Positions 11,602 through 22,797 of a stretch of 64,000 nt of DNA are shown one piece after another (the first letter of the stretch is position 1; each line of letters starts with the position of its first letter). A program made the position numbers and the translations under genes. The notes beneath the pieces are model-generated. The model ran no database searches. It saw only the letters and a program-made list of their open reading frames with translations, and was not told the DNA's origin. Source of the DNA: Mya arenaria. Its lineage: Eukaryota > Mollusca > Bivalvia > Myida > Myidae. The stretch covers positions 38,185,152 through 38,249,151 of the forward strand of contig NC_069132.1 of NCBI RefSeq assembly GCF_026914265.1. Direction: 5' to 3'.

Positions 11602-11776
11602 CAGTTGGACCCCGTTTGTTCGAACTCCCAGGGACCGGCGAAAATACCTCGAGCCTCGGAAAAATTCGAGCCAGGCGGAAACGCTTAACTTCAGTACATA
11701 GATATCGGTCCTTAACATCCCATAGTGGCAGCGAGCAATTCGAGCCAAGCATGTTCGAGCCAACGAGGTTCGACTG
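11602..11776. mobile_element. Pogo/Tc1-like short inverted-repeat element
   Basis: Ends CAGTTGGACCCCGTTTGTTCG and, in reverse complement, CAGTCGAACCTCGTTGGCTCG, with TA at the left flank. The CAGTCGAA-type terminus is characteristic of pogo/Tigger-like elements. The interior of ~175 bp is GC-richer than its surroundings and repeats TCGAGCC motifs. It abuts the TTAA element on its left. Confidence 0.7.
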
Positions 11777-12069
11777 AATGTAAATATCTCATTATACACT
11801 CAATGAATGTTATTATATACGTTGAATCAATTTCTTTCCAAACGATATTTCTATCATGTATAAATATTTCTTTCGTCTACTCTGCACATTGTTACAGGAT
11901 GAAGACACATAAAAACAAGTTGACACCAAGGCGGGCGTGGTGAGAAGGGGGTGGGGCATACCTCGAGACATCCGTTTTGTTCCGTGGCGTCCACAAAAGT
12001 GATCCATGCCGTCGGGATCAACATCCGATACTTGTCGTTGTCCAGATAAGACACGTCTGAAATGTATAC

Positions 12070-12240
12070 ACTTAGTTAAACACTTGGTTTAGTTTAGCAC
12101 TTGGTTAAACGGAAATGTTAGCACTTGGTTAAACTAATATGTTAGCACTTGGTTAAACGGAAATGTTAGCACTTGGTTAAACTGATATTTTAGCACTATG
12201 TTAAACGGAAATGTTAGCACTTGGTTAAACTGAAATGTAC
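12070..12240 (+). repeat. 24-bp minisatellite in PhyH intron (copy 1)
   Basis: About seven units of GTTAGCACTTGGTTAAAC followed by GGAAAT or TAATAT, the two tail types partly alternating. It lies upstream of exon 3 on the coding (minus) strand and is repeated unchanged in copy 2 at 19,294-19,464. Confidence 0.9.
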
Positions 12241-12804
12241 GCTTAATTGTACGCACTCAGTTTAGCTAATATGTACACATACACAGTTTCCTGCCGACAG
12301 ACTATAAGTACCTTGATTTAATGTTGAAAGTTTTGCTTTTTATTCCTTACCCAACTTATGAACGGAACGTAAAGCATAGCCAAATTTTGCTGATCATTGT
12401 TGGCGCATTCTGTGTGAGTGGCAAATTCAACGTGATAAATCTTACATTTTGTATCGTCATTGTTTGAAACTGTATTTGTCACGATACATGGTAAACCCAC
12501 ATTTATATGTTTTATTGTATTTCACAATATGTATATGACAGTGATTAAAATCTAACAGAATTGCTCTTGGTCATATATTGCACAGATTTAAAAGAAATCT
12601 TTTAAAAAAGATTTTGAACAAATTTATATTTATCTTAATATTCATGCAGTTGTTCAATTTAAAATAAAAACAGAAGAAAAACAATTATATTACAGATAAA
12701 ATATATATCATCTAAAATCAACTTCTTAAGCATACAAGTATGCAGATACATGTACATCAATTCATGTTCATATAAAAAATTGAAAAGTTTGTACATTACA
12801 ACTA

Positions 12805-14873
12805 GAGATTGCTTTTTTGAAAAAGCGCATGTCTCCCCCATTGTGTGGTCGTAGGTGAGAAATAATCAATGATGGACATGAAATTTGTACTTTTGGACTG
12901 GAGACGAACAAACATAGGGGTCATCTACTGGTCATGACCAACCTGCATACAAAGTATGAAGTTCCTGGGTCCAAGTATGAAGTTCCTGGGTCCAAGTATG
13001 AAGTTCCTGGGTCCAAGCTTTCATAAGTTATTGAGCCAAAAGAAGTGTGACGTACGTACTGGTGACAGAAATTGTTTTTTACCTGAAGGTCACTTTGACC
13101 TTGACCTACTGACCTCAAAATCAATAGGGGACATCTTATAATCAAGACCAACTAGCAAACCAAGTATGAAGTTCCTGGGCCACAGTTGTGTTTAGTAAAT
13201 CAGCGGAAACTGTTATTTTACCTCAAGGTCACCTTCACCTTTGACCTACTGACCTGAAAATCGATACGGGTCATCTACTAGTCATGATCAACTGGCATAC
13301 CAGGTATTAAGTTCCTGGGTGGAAGCATTCTTTAGTTATTGAGCGGAAACCATTTTTTACCTCACAGTATTGTGACCTTGATCTTTGACCTTCTGATCCC
13401 AAAATCAATAGGGGCCATCAATTAGTCATGACTAACTGACATACCAAGTATGAAGTTCCTGGGTGTAAGCGTTCTTGAGCTATTGAGCAGAAACCGTTTC
13501 TTCACCTCAAGGTCAGTGACCTTGACCTTTGACCAACTGATCGCAAAATCAATAAGAGTTATCTACTAGTCATGACCAACTAGCATACCAAGTATGAAGT
13601 TCCTGGGTGTAAGCATTCTTGAATTATTGAGAAGAAACCGTTTCTTCACCTCAAGGTCATGGTGACCTTGACCTTTGACCTACTGATCTCAAAATCAATA
13701 GGAGTCATCTACTAGTCATGACCAACTAGCATACCATGTATGAAGTTCCTGGGTGCAAGCGTTATTTAGTTATAGAGCGGAAACCGTTCCTTCACCTCAA
13801 GGTCAGGGTGACCTTGACCTTTGACCTACTGATCTCAAAATCAATTGGAGTCATCTACTAGTCATGACCAACTAGCATACCAAGTATGAAGTTCCTGGGT
13901 GCAAGCGTTATTTAGTTATAGAGCCGAAACCGTTTCTTCACCTCAAGGTCAGGGTGACCTTGACCTTTGACCTACTGATCTCAAAATCAATTGGAGTCAT
14001 CTACTAGTCATGACCAACTAGCATACCAAGTATGAAGTTTCTAGACCCAAGGATCTTTAGTTATTGAGCGGAAACAGTTTCTTCACCTCAAGATCAGGGT
14101 GACCTTGATCTTTAACCTAGTGACCCCAAAATCAATAGGGGTCATCTTCTAGTCATGACCCACTAGCATACCAAGTATGAAGTTCCTGGGTGCAAGCGTT
14201 CTTTAGTTACTGAGCAGAAACTGTTTCTTCACCTCAAGGTCACAGTGACCTTGACCTTTGACCTACTGATTTCAATCAAAATCAATAGGAACTAGACATC
14301 ATGACCAACCTCACTTCAAAGTTTGGTGAACCTAGATCAAAGCATTCTCCTGATATTGCACGGAAATATTTTTTTACATTAGAGGTCACAGCGACGTTGA
14401 CCTTTGACCTTGTGACCCCCCAAAATATAGGAGTTTTCTAAACCTCATGATCAACCTCCCTACCAAGTTTGGTGAACCTAGGTCAAACCATTCTCAAGAT
14501 ATTGAGCGGAAATGTTTTTTACATTGGGGGTCGCCGCGACCTTGACCTTTGACCTAGTGACCCCAAAAATAATAGGGATCTTCTACACCTCATGACCAAC
14601 CTCCCTACCAAGTTTGGTGAACCTAGGTCAAACCGTTCTCAAGATTTTGAGCAGAAATGTTTTTATATTGGGGGTCGCCGCGACCTTGACCTTTGACCTA
14701 GTGACCCCAAAAATAATAGGGATCCTCTACACCTCACGACCAACCTCCCTACCAAGTTTGGTGATCCTAGGTCATGCGGTTTTCCAGTTATCGATCGGAA
14801 ACGAAGTGTGACGTACGGACGGACTACCGGACAGGGCAAAAACAATATGTCTCCCCCAGAGAGGGGGAGACAT
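12805..14873. mobile_element. Non-autonomous element with ~145-bp tandem core (Pearl/Helentron-like)
   Basis: Inserted into copy 2 only. The flanks both read AACTA, and copy 1 has a single AACTA at the same place. Near the left end is ATGTCTCCCCC. The right end is a perfect hairpin, ATGTCTCCCCC, then AGAGA, then GGGGGAGACAT. Between them are about 13 units of ~145 bp built on GTCATGACCAAC, AAGTATGAAGTTCCTGGGT, GAGCGGAAACCGTT and TGACCTTGACCTTTGACCT. The last four units are more diverged (AAGTTTGGTGAACCTAGGTC). There is no coding capacity. The structure resembles bivalve Pearl-type elements with tandem cores, which have been linked to Helitron/Helentron transposons; a 5-bp target duplication would be atypical for Helitrons. 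Confidence 0.8.
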
Positions 14874-14985
14874 AACTATAAATATACTCTGAATAATAAT
14901 ATATAGAATAAACGTTTAAAGTCTTTAATGTAGAATTTCTTTGTGATAAAATAATAGTTAATTACATAAATCAATGTGCACAAAT

Positions 14986-15288
14986 TTAAAGCTGCACTCT
15001 CACAGATTAAACGTTTTGACAACTGTTTTATTTTTTTACTTGGGATGAGCCAATTTATGCGAAAATGCATGGAAACCAGTGATATAAGACCGCTGAAAAA
15101 ATCAGATTGCAGGTTCTCATATTTAAGTTCAAAAAATGATGTTTTATGCATTTTTCTTAAACCGTTAGTAACGCTTTTAGCCATAAAACATTAATTTTCG
15201 AACGGAAATATGAAAATCTGCGATCAGATATTTTTTCAGCAGTCTTATATCACTGGATTGCAGATATTTACGCAAAACTTGGTTTTAA
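14986..15288. mobile_element. Short TTAA-flanked element (AGCTGCACTCTCAC family), copy 2
   Basis: Duplicate of 7,759-8,061 carried along with the tandem duplication. It differs by a few substitutions (for example GAGCCAATT for GAGTCAATT). Confidence 0.85.
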
Positions 15289-17913
15289 ATAGTATGTAAC
15301 AATTCACATTCATATAAGGCTTTAAATGATACATATGAACATGTTAGTGATTCCGTCTATATAATAAATATATTCAAGCAAAATAACAGTATCCAAATAA
15401 AAACCCGTCTTATGGCGTTTACCAGGGTACTTCCAAAAGATTTGTTATGAATTATAGTATATGTCTAACTTACTTCGCCATTGTATTATAAACATCGATT
15501 GGAATATGTTGGTCAAGCCTTTATCTACAAAACTAGTCGTAGAAATAAAAGAAATGAAACTTTTTCATTTTCATAAAGTATATCTCATATACACTGGCCA
15601 ATATTTGGACTTTGTAATAAAGTAAGAACTATATTCCATGAATTAAGAAATTTCATTGCCAATTGCATCACTACGCGTCAATGCAGTCTTGTCTAATATT
15701 AATAGAGTTTTTTTTATTGACGATGATGAAAATATATATCTAAGGCTAGTCAATTTAATATAAATGATGGAATGTATGGAAAACACCTTTGGATGAAAAG
15801 TATTTTGCTGTGAAGGGGATGGTAGAAAGAGGTTGGCTCAATGGCTTGAGGCATCACTTATGAGGTAAGGATTTCTGAGATATAAATGTATTATTCGAAC
15901 TAGGAATTGGAACTTAGAAAGAGTAGTTTCTTGTCATATGATATTTTCCAAGCCCATCAAATTAAGGGTGTGTCGTTATTTCTGGACAAAAACAAATACG
16001 AAGTTGTGTGTCACTAAAACAACATTGTCGATATTTTTCCTATGCCATAGTCTCAAAAAAGGGATTTTAAGGGGCATCCGTATAATACCAGAAAGGGTCT
16101 TTAAAGAAATGTGACAGTGCCTAAAACATATGCCCAGGGCATACTAATCTGGCAGTTTTACACAATAATTTAAAGGAATACAGAAGTCAAAAAGGAGTGT
16201 TTTTGTGTACAGGGGTCACATATTGTGGGGGTTACAAAAAGGCGATTTCGTGTATCTATTCATAACCTTATGAAGTAACCTCGAAAACTCACTAACCCAC
16301 CCACCAAAAGTTCCTGACAACCACGCATTCCCATTGTTTCCGTGTCAATTCCACGTGGTGCGAATGAGTCACGTGGTATTTGGTCACGTGGAAACCGATT
16401 TATCTCCCTTGGATGCGGCCTCCTGCTCTAAGAACCTGTCCACGTGCTTGTTCATGTGCACTATTTCCCACTTCTTCATCCACGGACCCTGGATTGTCGT
16501 GTCAAACTCCTCCTCTGCCAGGTTCTGACAGAATTATAAAACTGGGTAAGTTTTCCTTTTGTTTAAGAATTTGTATATGTCTGCATGCGCCCATTGACTG
16601 CATACTATTGACTTGAACCCCACAGCAGCAAATGCATAAAACAAGTTCACATTTTTGATTTGGTTGAAGTATTGGTTTGGTTGAGGCAAGCCAAAATGTT
16701 TATTGATTGGTCCATAGTTAACCAAAAGAAACTATTAACCAATCAAATCGTTTAAATATGCAAAATAGCCTAAAGATAACCCGTACCCAACCTTTCCAAG
16801 TTTTATACAATTGGATGCATGTCAACAGTTTACATTTTGGCTAGTTTGCACCATAGAAGCAATTTGATTGGTCAACAGTTATTATTGGATAGATATTGAC
16901 AAATCAAAAAAATATATTGGCTAACTTTAACTCAATTATACAATGGACTGCCGAATAAAAAAAATCAATAGAAACAGGTTTGATATTGATTAAGAAAAAG
17001 TAACTTGGGTTATTTAAAATAATACATTTTTTTTAATAATATGTGGAACTAAAAACTGTTTTGACTGAAACAAAACTTACAAAAGATCGAAGCCTAAGAG
17101 CAAACAAATGTGTTGGATTTTTCAAACACGTGACTGTTATTTTTCAAGTAAAGTGGACTTTGTCGAGGATCACTTACCGCCTTGTCTCCCTTAATATATT
17201 CTGTTTGCACGATATGTCGGTTGACGGAATCAAATTCTGTCCAATCCACCTTAAAATTCGGGTCAGAGGATTTACGCATAACGACTCCATTTTTGAGGCC
17301 CCAAAGTCCCGCGGGGTCAGTGGCCCTTTGCCAACGGAGATCGATGCTCCAACGGATACCGTCAGACACATTCGGAAGGCTTCGGTGAGGGATCATGTTA
17401 TTAAACAAGATCAAGCCGCCACTGCGAACCGGAAGTGCCCTTTTATCACGGTCTAAATCGACACCTGTTTAGAACGAATAAGAACATTATAAAATCGCAA
17501 AAAACGGTTTCAATAATCTGTTTCCAGTAAAGCAGCACGTTGTCACTGAAGTACAGACACAACAAACTGTACACCAAAATAACACGTAGTAACATGCCTA
17601 CATAGTTAAAATATTAATTTGAAAAATAAAATGATCTGCTAGCAGTGCCGTAGCCAAACTTAAAAAAACACCGAGGCAGACCCCCCCCCCCCACGGATTT
17701 GTCAATGGTTTGTGTACATTGAGGCAAATGAAGTAAGTCGAAAACAGTTATTTTTAGAGCTATGGAAATTGTTATAAACACCGAGGCAGCTGCATTATTT
17801 ATTTATTTTTATTTTATTCTTTTTTCTTTTTCTTTGTTTTTTTTTTTTTGGGGGGGGGCAATTTGTGTGGGTGGGTGTGTAGGGGGATAGTTTGTGTGTG
17901 GGTTTGTATGGGG

Positions 17914-17945
<32 letters not shown>

Positions 17946-18537
17946 TTCGTGTGTGTGTGTTGAGGGGGAGGGGGTAGGGGTAGCATGTGTGGGTGGGTGT
18001 AAAGGAGGGGTAGTTTGTTTGGGTGGGTGTGTTGGGGGTAGTTTGATTTACGGACGGATAGTGGATGGCAGTGTGTCAATGGGATGCACCTAGGGTATTT
18101 TTCATCTCGTCTTCCTCTAGGATGGTGTAGAAGGTGTCTCCCCAGCAACACTGGTGCGTGGCCACCTTTCCCGACCGGTGCCCATTCTCTGCAACCTAAC
18201 AGAAGAAAATATTTTATAAAGGGAACCCTTTTATCAAGGATCATGTAGCGATTTCGATCCTAGCAGAGAGTTTAAACAAGTATACTGCACTGTTTGAAAT
18301 AGGCTAAGGTATGAAATCGCTCAAAGAAATCTAGATAAACGAACCAAGCTTTGCACGACCTTTAATGTTAGGAGTGACCTTGTCTCAGATCAGCATAACC
18401 TTGTACTTAATCTTTTTTTCGCTAATATATGTCAAATATAAATTGTTTTAGTTGGAAACTTGGTGAAAATCTGTACAATACAAACATTAGGAACATCATA
18501 TAACATTTCTTTGCGGTATCTTAGGGTTTAAAGGCCT

Positions 18538-18820
18538 AGTATAAGCCTTCTATAAGTGACCCCCCCTCCAATCTGTGTACAGTACACAACCTCTGTGTAT
18601 TGATTTTAATATCTTTGCCTTGATCCCTCTTATCAGATCTCCGATCTGTGAATCCTGCTGTGCAGTTTCTGAGGTTTTATTATAGAAATGGACCCTAAGT
18701 GGCCCTGATCCAATAAACGAAAACACAGGAAATTGGCCCCTACTATGACACCAGTGCAATTAGCAGGAGATGCACAGTTGGATATTATCATGCCAAACAT
18801 TCCTTAAACTAGGCCTTTAA
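18538..18820. mobile_element. Short TTAA-flanked element (AAAGGCCTAG family), copy 2
   Basis: Duplicate of 11,300-11,596 with a shorter C-run. Lies in the intron between PhyH exons 3 and 4. Confidence 0.85.
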
Positions 18821-18825
18821 GATTA

Positions 18826-19000
18826 CAGTTGGACCCCGTTTGTTCGAACTCCCAGGGACCGGCGAAAATACCTCGAGCCTCGGAAAAATTCGAGCCAGGC
18901 GGAAACGCTTAACTTCAGTACATAGATATCGGTCCTTAACATCCCATAGTGGCAGCGAGCAATTCGAGCCAAGCATGTTCGAGCCAACGAGGTTCGACTG
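18826..19000. mobile_element. Pogo/Tc1-like short element, copy 2
   Basis: Duplicate of 11,602-11,776, same imperfect CAGTTGGACC/CAGTCGAACC termini. Confidence 0.7.
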
Positions 19001-19293
19001 AATGTAAATATCTCATTATACACTCAATGAATGTTATTATATACGTTGAATCAATTTCTTTCCAAACGATATTTCTATCATGTATAAATATTTCTTTCGT
19101 CTACTCTGCACATTGTTACAGGATGAAGACACATAAAAACAAGTTGACACCAAGGCGGGCGTGGTGAGAAGGGGGTGGGGCATACCTCGAGACATCCGTT
19201 TTGTTCCGTGGCGTCCACAAAAGTGATCCATGCCGTCGGGATCAACATCCGATACTTGTCGTTGTCCAGATAAGACACGTCTGAAATGTATAC

Positions 19294-19464
19294 ACTTAGT
19301 TAAACACTTGGTTTAGTTTAGCACTTGGTTAAACGGAAATGTTAGCACTTGGTTAAACTAATATGTTAGCACTTGGTTAAACGGAAATGTTAGCACTTGG
19401 TTAAACTGATATTTTAGCACTATGTTAAACGGAAATGTTAGCACTTGGTTAAACTGAAATGTAC
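19294..19464 (+). repeat. 24-bp minisatellite in PhyH intron (copy 2)
   Basis: Same units and same order as 12,070-12,240, so the array has not changed in length since the tandem duplication. Confidence 0.9.
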
Positions 19465-19744
19465 GCTTAATTGTACGCACTCAGTTTAGCTAATATGTAC
19501 ACATACACAGTTTCCTGCCGACAGACTATAAGTACCTTGATTTAATGTTGAAAGTTTTGCTTTTTATTCCTTACCCAACTTATGAACGGAACGTAAAGCA
19601 TAGCCAAATTTTGCTGATCATTGTTGGCGCATTCTGTGTGAGTGGCAAATTCAACGTGATAAATCTTACATTTTGTATCGTCATTGTTTGAAACTGTATT
19701 TGTCACGATACATGGTAAACCCACATTTATATTCATGTACATAT

Positions 19745-20210
19745 ATTGCTTCTATTTTTATCCTCATTAAAAATAAATGAACACCGAAATGGTGCTAAAA
19801 ATGTCATTAATTTGAAAACTAAGTAAAAACTAAGTAAATTCTTAAAATGATAGAAATGATACAAACTACAATTAATTGTTCAAGTTTCAAGTGAAAAAAA
19901 TTAGCATTTTACTATTTATAGATTTTAAACCAAATTCAAATGATTGTAAAGCTAATAAGGTTATTTATATTCCCAAAATGTTGTACAATTAAGCGAAGTC
20001 GTCTATATTAAATAATTTCATCTTTGCACTATCGAGGTCCGTTGCTGGTCAGACAAATGCTTGTAGCCCTTCAGTGAAAGTGTTATGAAGAAACTTGCGG
20101 AAGTGGTTAAGCATGGTTTCTAATGGACAATTTCAGCGCTGGTCGTGGGTGGACAGATAATAATTCTAAGTTTGACCATCAAATTAGACCTTTTACTGTT
20201 AAACAATAAG
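19745..20210. repeat. PhyH intron segment paralogous to 4,270-4,770 and 51,315-51,770
   Basis: Lies between PhyH exons 2 and 3 of locus B, just outside the tandem-duplication breakpoint at 19,732. Shared landmarks are ATTGCTTCTATTTTTATCC at one end and ATCGAGGTCCGTTGCTGG with CAAATTAGACCTTTTA at the other. Confidence 0.65.
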
Positions 20211-20562
20211 ATAATTAACTGTACTTCTTTAGTAAAGAAGTTGCCCCAAACATTACAAGATTATGATACTCAACATATGTGATTGTTCATTTGAAGAAGT
20301 GTTGTTTTCTTCATGAAAGGTGGTATAATAAAAAGAATTCCGTCACAGCGCGTGATTCTTCTAGCATTTGGATGCCAGATTTATAATATCTGTCATGTGT
20401 TTCCGTTTCCGTATAGAAAAATCCGACCCGATGGCACCTGCAAGCCTCGTTACCTGGCAACGCAGGTTTCCGTCGGGCCGGATTTTATTTGTAAAAAATC
20501 AGCAAATAACTATCTCTGTTCCGGCAACAAGCTAATTCTTTATGAAAGTCAATCGGGTGTAC

Positions 20563-20704
20563 CTTGGTGCCAGGGCACAGTAGTAACGATGTTGCGCGGG
20601 ACCTTAGTACGCAGGTTCCAGGCGGGATTTCCGGCAATGTCTGGACCAATCAGCTGTTCCATTATGTTAAGTGGACGCTCGTTACATCAAAGCTCCTTGA
20701 ACGC
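20563..20704 (-). pseudogene. PhyH exon 2, locus B, with in-frame stop
   Basis: 142 bp, acceptor ATTTTATTCAG, donor G|GTACAC. It reads LNIMEQLIGPD, NPAWNLRTKVPRN and TTVPWHQ. The sixth codon is TGA where the locus C paralogue (52,860-52,977) has TGG (Trp). The final G plus AC of the next exon forms the GAC codon of the HxD iron ligand. Confidence 0.85.
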
Positions 20705-20844
20705 CTGAATAAAATCCAAACGTTACATATCACAGAACACTCAAAAGAACTGAAGAAAACATTATTACACGAAAATTACACAGTTTTTTTTTGTGTGTGT
20801 AAATTTGCATATAAATATATCAACATAACAATAATTTCTTTCAG

Positions 20845-21440
20845 AGAAAAGCTGGTCCAGGATCCTGCAGACACTGTACCAGGAGTAGAAACACAGACCG
20901 AATGTCCATGTAAGTGAAACCAACACTCTAACAATGCCTATGATCTTGTTGTCAGTTCTGTTTTACTTGGGTCTTCACAGGTTGTGTGGTATTTAACGGT
21001 GTGAACTCTTTCGGTAAATCAATAGGTGCTGTATTTCAAACAGAGGTATTCCCACACTCTTGAGAAATGGTAGGAGTCAGTTTTAAACATCTTGTCGTAA
21101 ATGTAAAATTTATTATTCATTTATTTTCAGGGACGTCGCCTTTGGATGTTTGCACTTACCGCTCAAAATGCTTCCCTAAAAGAACAGTTGTCACAAAAAG
21201 AAGTCCAAGTTGAAGAATAACAGTCTGCACTTTCATCAAAGTGTTGTGAAATTCAGATTTTAAAGCAACTGGTGGGAATTTAAACAAACTGTAAATGTCG
21301 ATATAGTTCTGCTCAAAGAAGCAATAGTTAAAATTTGTTTAAATATTATACAGGAATCATATGATTTTATTTCTGCTTCTTTGATATAATTGAATAACTG
21401 TTAGTTTATTCATGTTTGGAATAAAGCATTGTAAAGTGAA
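20845..21440 (+). pseudogene. 3' exons of a coiled-coil (possibly THAP-type) protein gene remnant
   Basis: Exon 20,845-20,909 follows TTTCTTTCAG and reads EKLVQDPADTVPGVETQTEC before a GTAAGTG donor. Exon 2 starts at 21,131 after TTATTTTCAG and contains LTAQNASLKEQLSQKEVQV followed by QSALSSKCCEIQILKQLV, a heptad-like coiled coil interrupted by one TAA. The two exons do not join in the frame that gives the coiled coil. An AATAAA lies at about 21,420. ETQTEC followed by a short coiled coil is a layout I associate with THAP-domain proteins, but no THAP zinc finger is visible. Confidence 0.45.
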
Positions 21441-21473
21441 TTGTGTGTTTGTAGTTCATTTATTTAATTAGAT

Positions 21474-21706
21474 TTAAAATTTGTAAACTTGGTCTGTGTA
21501 TCTATCTGGCAAAGGACAGGTTTCCTTTTCCGACTGTACTACTATGACTTGGTTCACTGGAACTGGCTTGATCTTTGATCCCTTTGGCACATTCCATTGT
21601 TGGGGAATACTTGTGTAACTTTGTTGATCAGGAACATGGGTGAAGTTGTGCAACTTCCTGAAGTGATTTGATTAAGCCAACCACGTGTGAACAATGACCG
21701 CTCAAT
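21474..21706 (-). pseudogene. Terminal exon of a SWIM/YqaJ-like protein remnant
   Basis: On the minus strand after TTTTTTTATAG the exon reads SGHCSHVVGLIKSLQ, matching the Cys-x-His core of SWIM-type zinc fingers. After a frame break it continues THVPDQQSYTSIPQQWNVP and GSKIKPVPVNQVIVVQSEKE to a TAA, with an AAATAAAT polyadenylation-type signal just beyond. Such SWIM proteins with a YqaJ-type nuclease tail are common, unplaced genes in bivalve genomes and often repeat-associated (from memory). Confidence 0.5.
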
Positions 21707-22482
21707 CTATAAAAAAATGAAAACAGAGATTGTTGACAAGTTATCAAAACAAAAGCATGATATCATGCTGTGATATTTGCATGTGTTTATCCTACACTGA
21801 CCCATGAAGTATCATTTGACTTTCCAGATGTTAAATGTCTAAAACGAGGCAGTAACTAGAAATATGAAAACCAATAAATTGAAATACAACATACAGTATC
21901 TTACTTCTTTCTCTAGTCGACGACTTGAAAATATTTTTTCCGCATTCCGTATTACGGCATGAAATGTAAAAGACATGGCGATCCAAAATTGCTTATAATT
22001 CACAATGTATATTTAAGAATAAAATTACTAGTATAATAACATTTGTTAAATACAATTGGAAATTCACATACCCTGGTTTTCATGAGCAATACCTATATCG
22101 TATGGAATCCCTCTCCACATCGACACTTAACATATGATGCTTGTCGTTTTTTTCTCATTGAAGACCAGCATCTCGCGGTAACATGGCAGATATTTCCTCT
22201 TCCAAAACTTTAATGTCATGAATATAACCTTGTAGAAAGTAATTTAATCCCTTTTCTTACACCTTTCCCGATAATTTGGCTTGATCTGGTAAATATTTAA
22301 CTGATATATTGTCCGAAATCTTCGCGAGAGAATCGGATTCTGATGCTATCGTAGCAGCGCGTGAGCCGCCATTTTGAATTTACGCTTGGGGCGCATAGTA
22401 ACAATATCTAAGGGGGCGGAGCTTATCTTGGCATCTCGGATCGATGTATTGAACGAAGAGAAATGGAAATTCTCTATCAAAT

Positions 22483-22797
22483 TATGCAACAGTCAACTGT
22501 AACCACGGCCTTCCAGGTCCGGGGAATAGCGGGAACTTTGATTTTCAGTCCAGCTAATCCCGGGTAAAATCCCCGCCCCGCGGGAACAAACTGTTGGTAA
22601 AATACCTGCAAATGCCCCCGCAACCCGGGATACCTAGGTATGGCCCATTCCCCGCTATTTTCGGGGCGAAAAGAAAACCACCGCATTCACTCGGCACTGC
22701 GGGCCCACCTGAAAGGTAAAAACACGGCCCATTTCCCCCGCTATCCCCGGTATATCCCCGTACCTGGGGGCCGTGGTTACAATTGACTTGTGCATTT
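22483..22797. mobile_element. GC-rich short inverted-repeat element (TTGTAACCACGGCC family)
   Basis: Termini are ATGCAACAGTCAACTGTAAC on the left and the reverse complement of AATGCACAAGTCAATTGTAA on the right. The interior is far richer in GC than the surroundings (CCCGGG, CCCCGC runs). A second member lies at 44,512-44,732. The paralogous site in locus C (about 53,035-53,070) lacks it, so it inserted after those loci separated. Confidence 0.8.

Larger units (their letters stand above)
9157..12056 (-). pseudogene. PhyH-family dioxygenase, 3' half only (duplicated exons 3-6, copy 1)
   Basis: Four minus-strand exons: 11,962-12,056, 10,862-10,967, 9,951-10,237 and 9,157-9,297 (TGA stop). All are open and join in phase, giving about 208 residues of the C-terminal part of a phytanoyl-CoA dioxygenase-family protein. 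In order one sees VSYLDNDKYRM, WITFVDATEQNGCLE, GKVATHQCCWGDTFY, then the distal metal-binding His in MIPHRSLPNVSD and the 2-oxoglutarate-binding Arg in GIRWSIDLRW. The N-terminal part and the HxD motif are absent because upstream of exon 3 lies the end of the other copy. Acceptors have good pyrimidine tracts. The donor of the 10,862 exon (GTGCAT) is weak. It could only be expressed as alternative 3' exons of an upstream transcript. Confidence 0.88.
7353..12505. repeat. Tandem duplication, copy 1 (5,153 bp)
   Basis: Nearly identical to 12,506-19,732 apart from a 2.07-kb insertion there, a handful of substitutions and length changes in G, C and GCGT runs. The junction at 12,505/12,506 and both outer ends share TAT, which fits joining at 3-bp microhomology. 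The unit holds the last four PhyH exons and sequence downstream of them, so one breakpoint lies inside a PhyH intron. A collapsed pair of haplotypes laid end to end by assembly could look the same. Confidence 0.95.
12506..19732. repeat. Tandem duplication, copy 2 (with 2,069-bp insertion)
   Basis: The counterpart of 7,353-12,505. Removing 12,805-14,873 and one 5-bp target copy restores the same length within a few bases. Seen differences include a T/C in exon 6 (9,292 versus 16,519), an A/C just upstream of exon 4, and run-length changes in mononucleotide and GCGT tracts. Confidence 0.95.
20717..22440. other. 1.7-kb insertion carrying two convergent gene remnants
   Basis: Locus C jumps directly from the exon 2 border to the sequence TTGAACGAAGAGAA..GGAAATT seen at 22,449, so the material between is extra in locus B or was lost from C. 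A plus-strand exon pair (20,845-20,909 and 21,131 onward) and a minus-strand terminal exon (21,474-21,706) end tail to tail around 21,440-21,470. Near 22,370-22,385 is a CGCCATTTTGAAT motif of the kind found in housekeeping-type promoters. Confidence 0.6.

Noticed and set aside
12070-12240. CRISPR-like regularly spaced repeat
   Set aside because: 24-bp units are directly contiguous with two alternating tails and no unique spacers, in a eukaryotic intron.
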